A stretch of DNA of 6,494 nucleotides from Geothrix sp. GTDB taxonomy: Bacteria > Acidobacteriota > Holophagae > Holophagales > Holophagaceae. The notes below the pieces were generated by a model. That model made no database searches. It was given only the letters and a program-made list of their open reading frames with translations, and was not told where the DNA came from. Position numbers and translations under genes: made by a program. Positions within the stretch are counted from its first letter, which is position 1. Each line of letters starts with the position of its first letter. Positions 6,062 to 6,494 of this stretch are shown one piece after another. Location: contig JAMPXL010000057.1 in the NCBI GenBank assembly GCA_023701165.1, forward strand, positions 1-6,494, given 5' to 3'.

Positions 6062-6494
6062 GCCTGATGGGTTTGGGCCGGGTCGGCCAGGGCTGGCCCA
6101 GGATGTAGCCCTGGCCCCAGGGCACGTCCGCGTCCATGACAGCCTGGAGTTCCTCGAGGGTCTCGATGCCCTCGGCGATGAAGCCCACGCGCATGCGCTG
6201 GGCGAAGTGGGAAAGCGCATTGAGCAGGGCGGCCTGGTAGGGGCGCCGGTGGACCTGCTCCACGAGGCTGCGGTCGGCCTTGATGAAATCCGGGGCCAGC
6301 CGCGCCATGTGGGTAAGGCTCGCCACGCCCGCGCCCAGATCGTCCACCGCCACGCGCAGGCCGAGGCTGCGCAGCTGCGTGGCGTAGGACTGGAGGGCTT
6401 CGAGGTCATGCACGCCCTGGGACTCGGTGAATTCCATGACGACGCACTCGACGGGGAAGGGCAGGTCAGCGATCCACCTGGGCAGGCTGTTCCA
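6039..6494 (-). CDS. EAL-domain protein (putative c-di-GMP phosphodiesterase), C-terminal part
   Basis: The frame is open from the right window edge and ends at the stop in 6041-6039; the gene begins beyond 6494. About 151 residues are visible, all from the second half of an EAL domain. Recognisable parts are VVMEFTES (metal-binding E of the ExTE motif), AVDDLGAGVASL with the catalytic aspartate pair (6344-6339), PDFIKADRSLV (lysine at 6281-6279), IAEGIET (glutamates at 6173-6171 and 6164-6162) and WGQGYILGQP. Every key residue of this half is present, so hydrolysis of c-di-GMP to pGpG is plausible. The EAL motif itself and any sensor, GGDEF or receiver domain lie outside the window. DDLGAG replaces the commoner DDFGTG, a variant I recall from other EAL proteins. 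The gene runs towards mraY and overlaps its end, so it is not part of the wall operon. Confidence 0.9.
   Translation of the reverse strand, partial: WNSLPRWIADLPFPVECVVMEFTESQGVHDLEALQSYATQLRSLGLRVAVDDLGAGVASLTHMARLAPDFIKADRSLVEQVHRRPYQAALLNALSHFAQRMRVGFIAEGIETLEELQAVMDADVPWGQGYILGQPWPTRPKPIRPIGASES
6085..6116 (+). terminator. Perfect 10-bp hairpin just after mraY (possible weak terminator, inside the EAL gene)
   Basis: GGCCAGGGCT (6085-6094) and AGCCCTGGCC (6107-6116) are exact reverse complements around a 12-base loop, starting 24 bases after the mraY stop. There is no following T-run, so it is not a canonical intrinsic terminator. It also codes for the QGYILGQP region of the EAL protein on the other strand, so the symmetry may be incidental in GC-rich DNA. 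Confidence 0.25.

Noticed and set aside
4934..6409. Long - strand open frame opposite mraY and running out of frame through the EAL gene
   Set aside because: It is antisense to mraY and read in a different frame from the EAL motifs; the composition is repetitive and no domain is seen.

Overview
The window is a stretch of a bacterial division and cell-wall (dcw) cluster from a GC-rich genome. In order on the + strand it holds the 3' part of ftsI (PBP3-type transpeptidase with a C-terminal PASTA domain), murE, a Sua5-type threonylcarbamoyl-AMP synthase, murF and mraY. A c-di-GMP phosphodiesterase-type EAL domain gene enters from the right edge on the - strand and converges on mraY. The MurE residues that bind the third amino acid are of the meso-diaminopimelate type, so the host is probably a diderm with DAP peptidoglycan. 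The high GC, the PASTA-bearing FtsI and the CACAGAGG/CGCAGAGG-type interspersed repeat would fit Acidobacteriota (Holophaga/Geothrix-like) or a deltaproteobacterial-type lineage. That placement is a guess from memory, not a database result.

Layout: 2-964 ftsI (5' end outside); 961-2430 murE, joined to ftsI by an ATGA overlap; 2431-2611 a spacer filled by an imperfect 49/48-bp inverted repeat built from about 9-10-bp CRCAGAGG-like units; 2612-3598 sua5, best read from a GTG start; 3595-4944 murF, joined to sua5 by ATGA and preceded by a strong Shine-Dalgarno; 4973-6061 mraY after a 28-bp gap; 6039-6494 (-) EAL gene, overlapping the end of mraY by 23 bp.

Function: MurE and MurF add meso-DAP and D-Ala-D-Ala to the UDP-MurNAc peptide. 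MraY moves the finished phospho-MurNAc-pentapeptide onto undecaprenyl phosphate to give lipid I, and FtsI cross-links the peptidoglycan at the septum. Sua5 is the outlier: it makes the precursor of the t6A tRNA modification, yet sits between murE and murF, which are usually adjacent. The EAL gene ends the + strand run where murD would be expected in a classical cluster.

Most of the window is ordinary housekeeping DNA, and I see no convincing new defence, mobile or biosynthetic system. The part that merits attention is the murE-sua5 junction: a repeat element sits inside the operon, a 62-codon open frame spans it from the murE stop to the sua5 start with 4-bp overlaps at both ends, and the obvious upstream ATG of sua5 lies inside the repeat.
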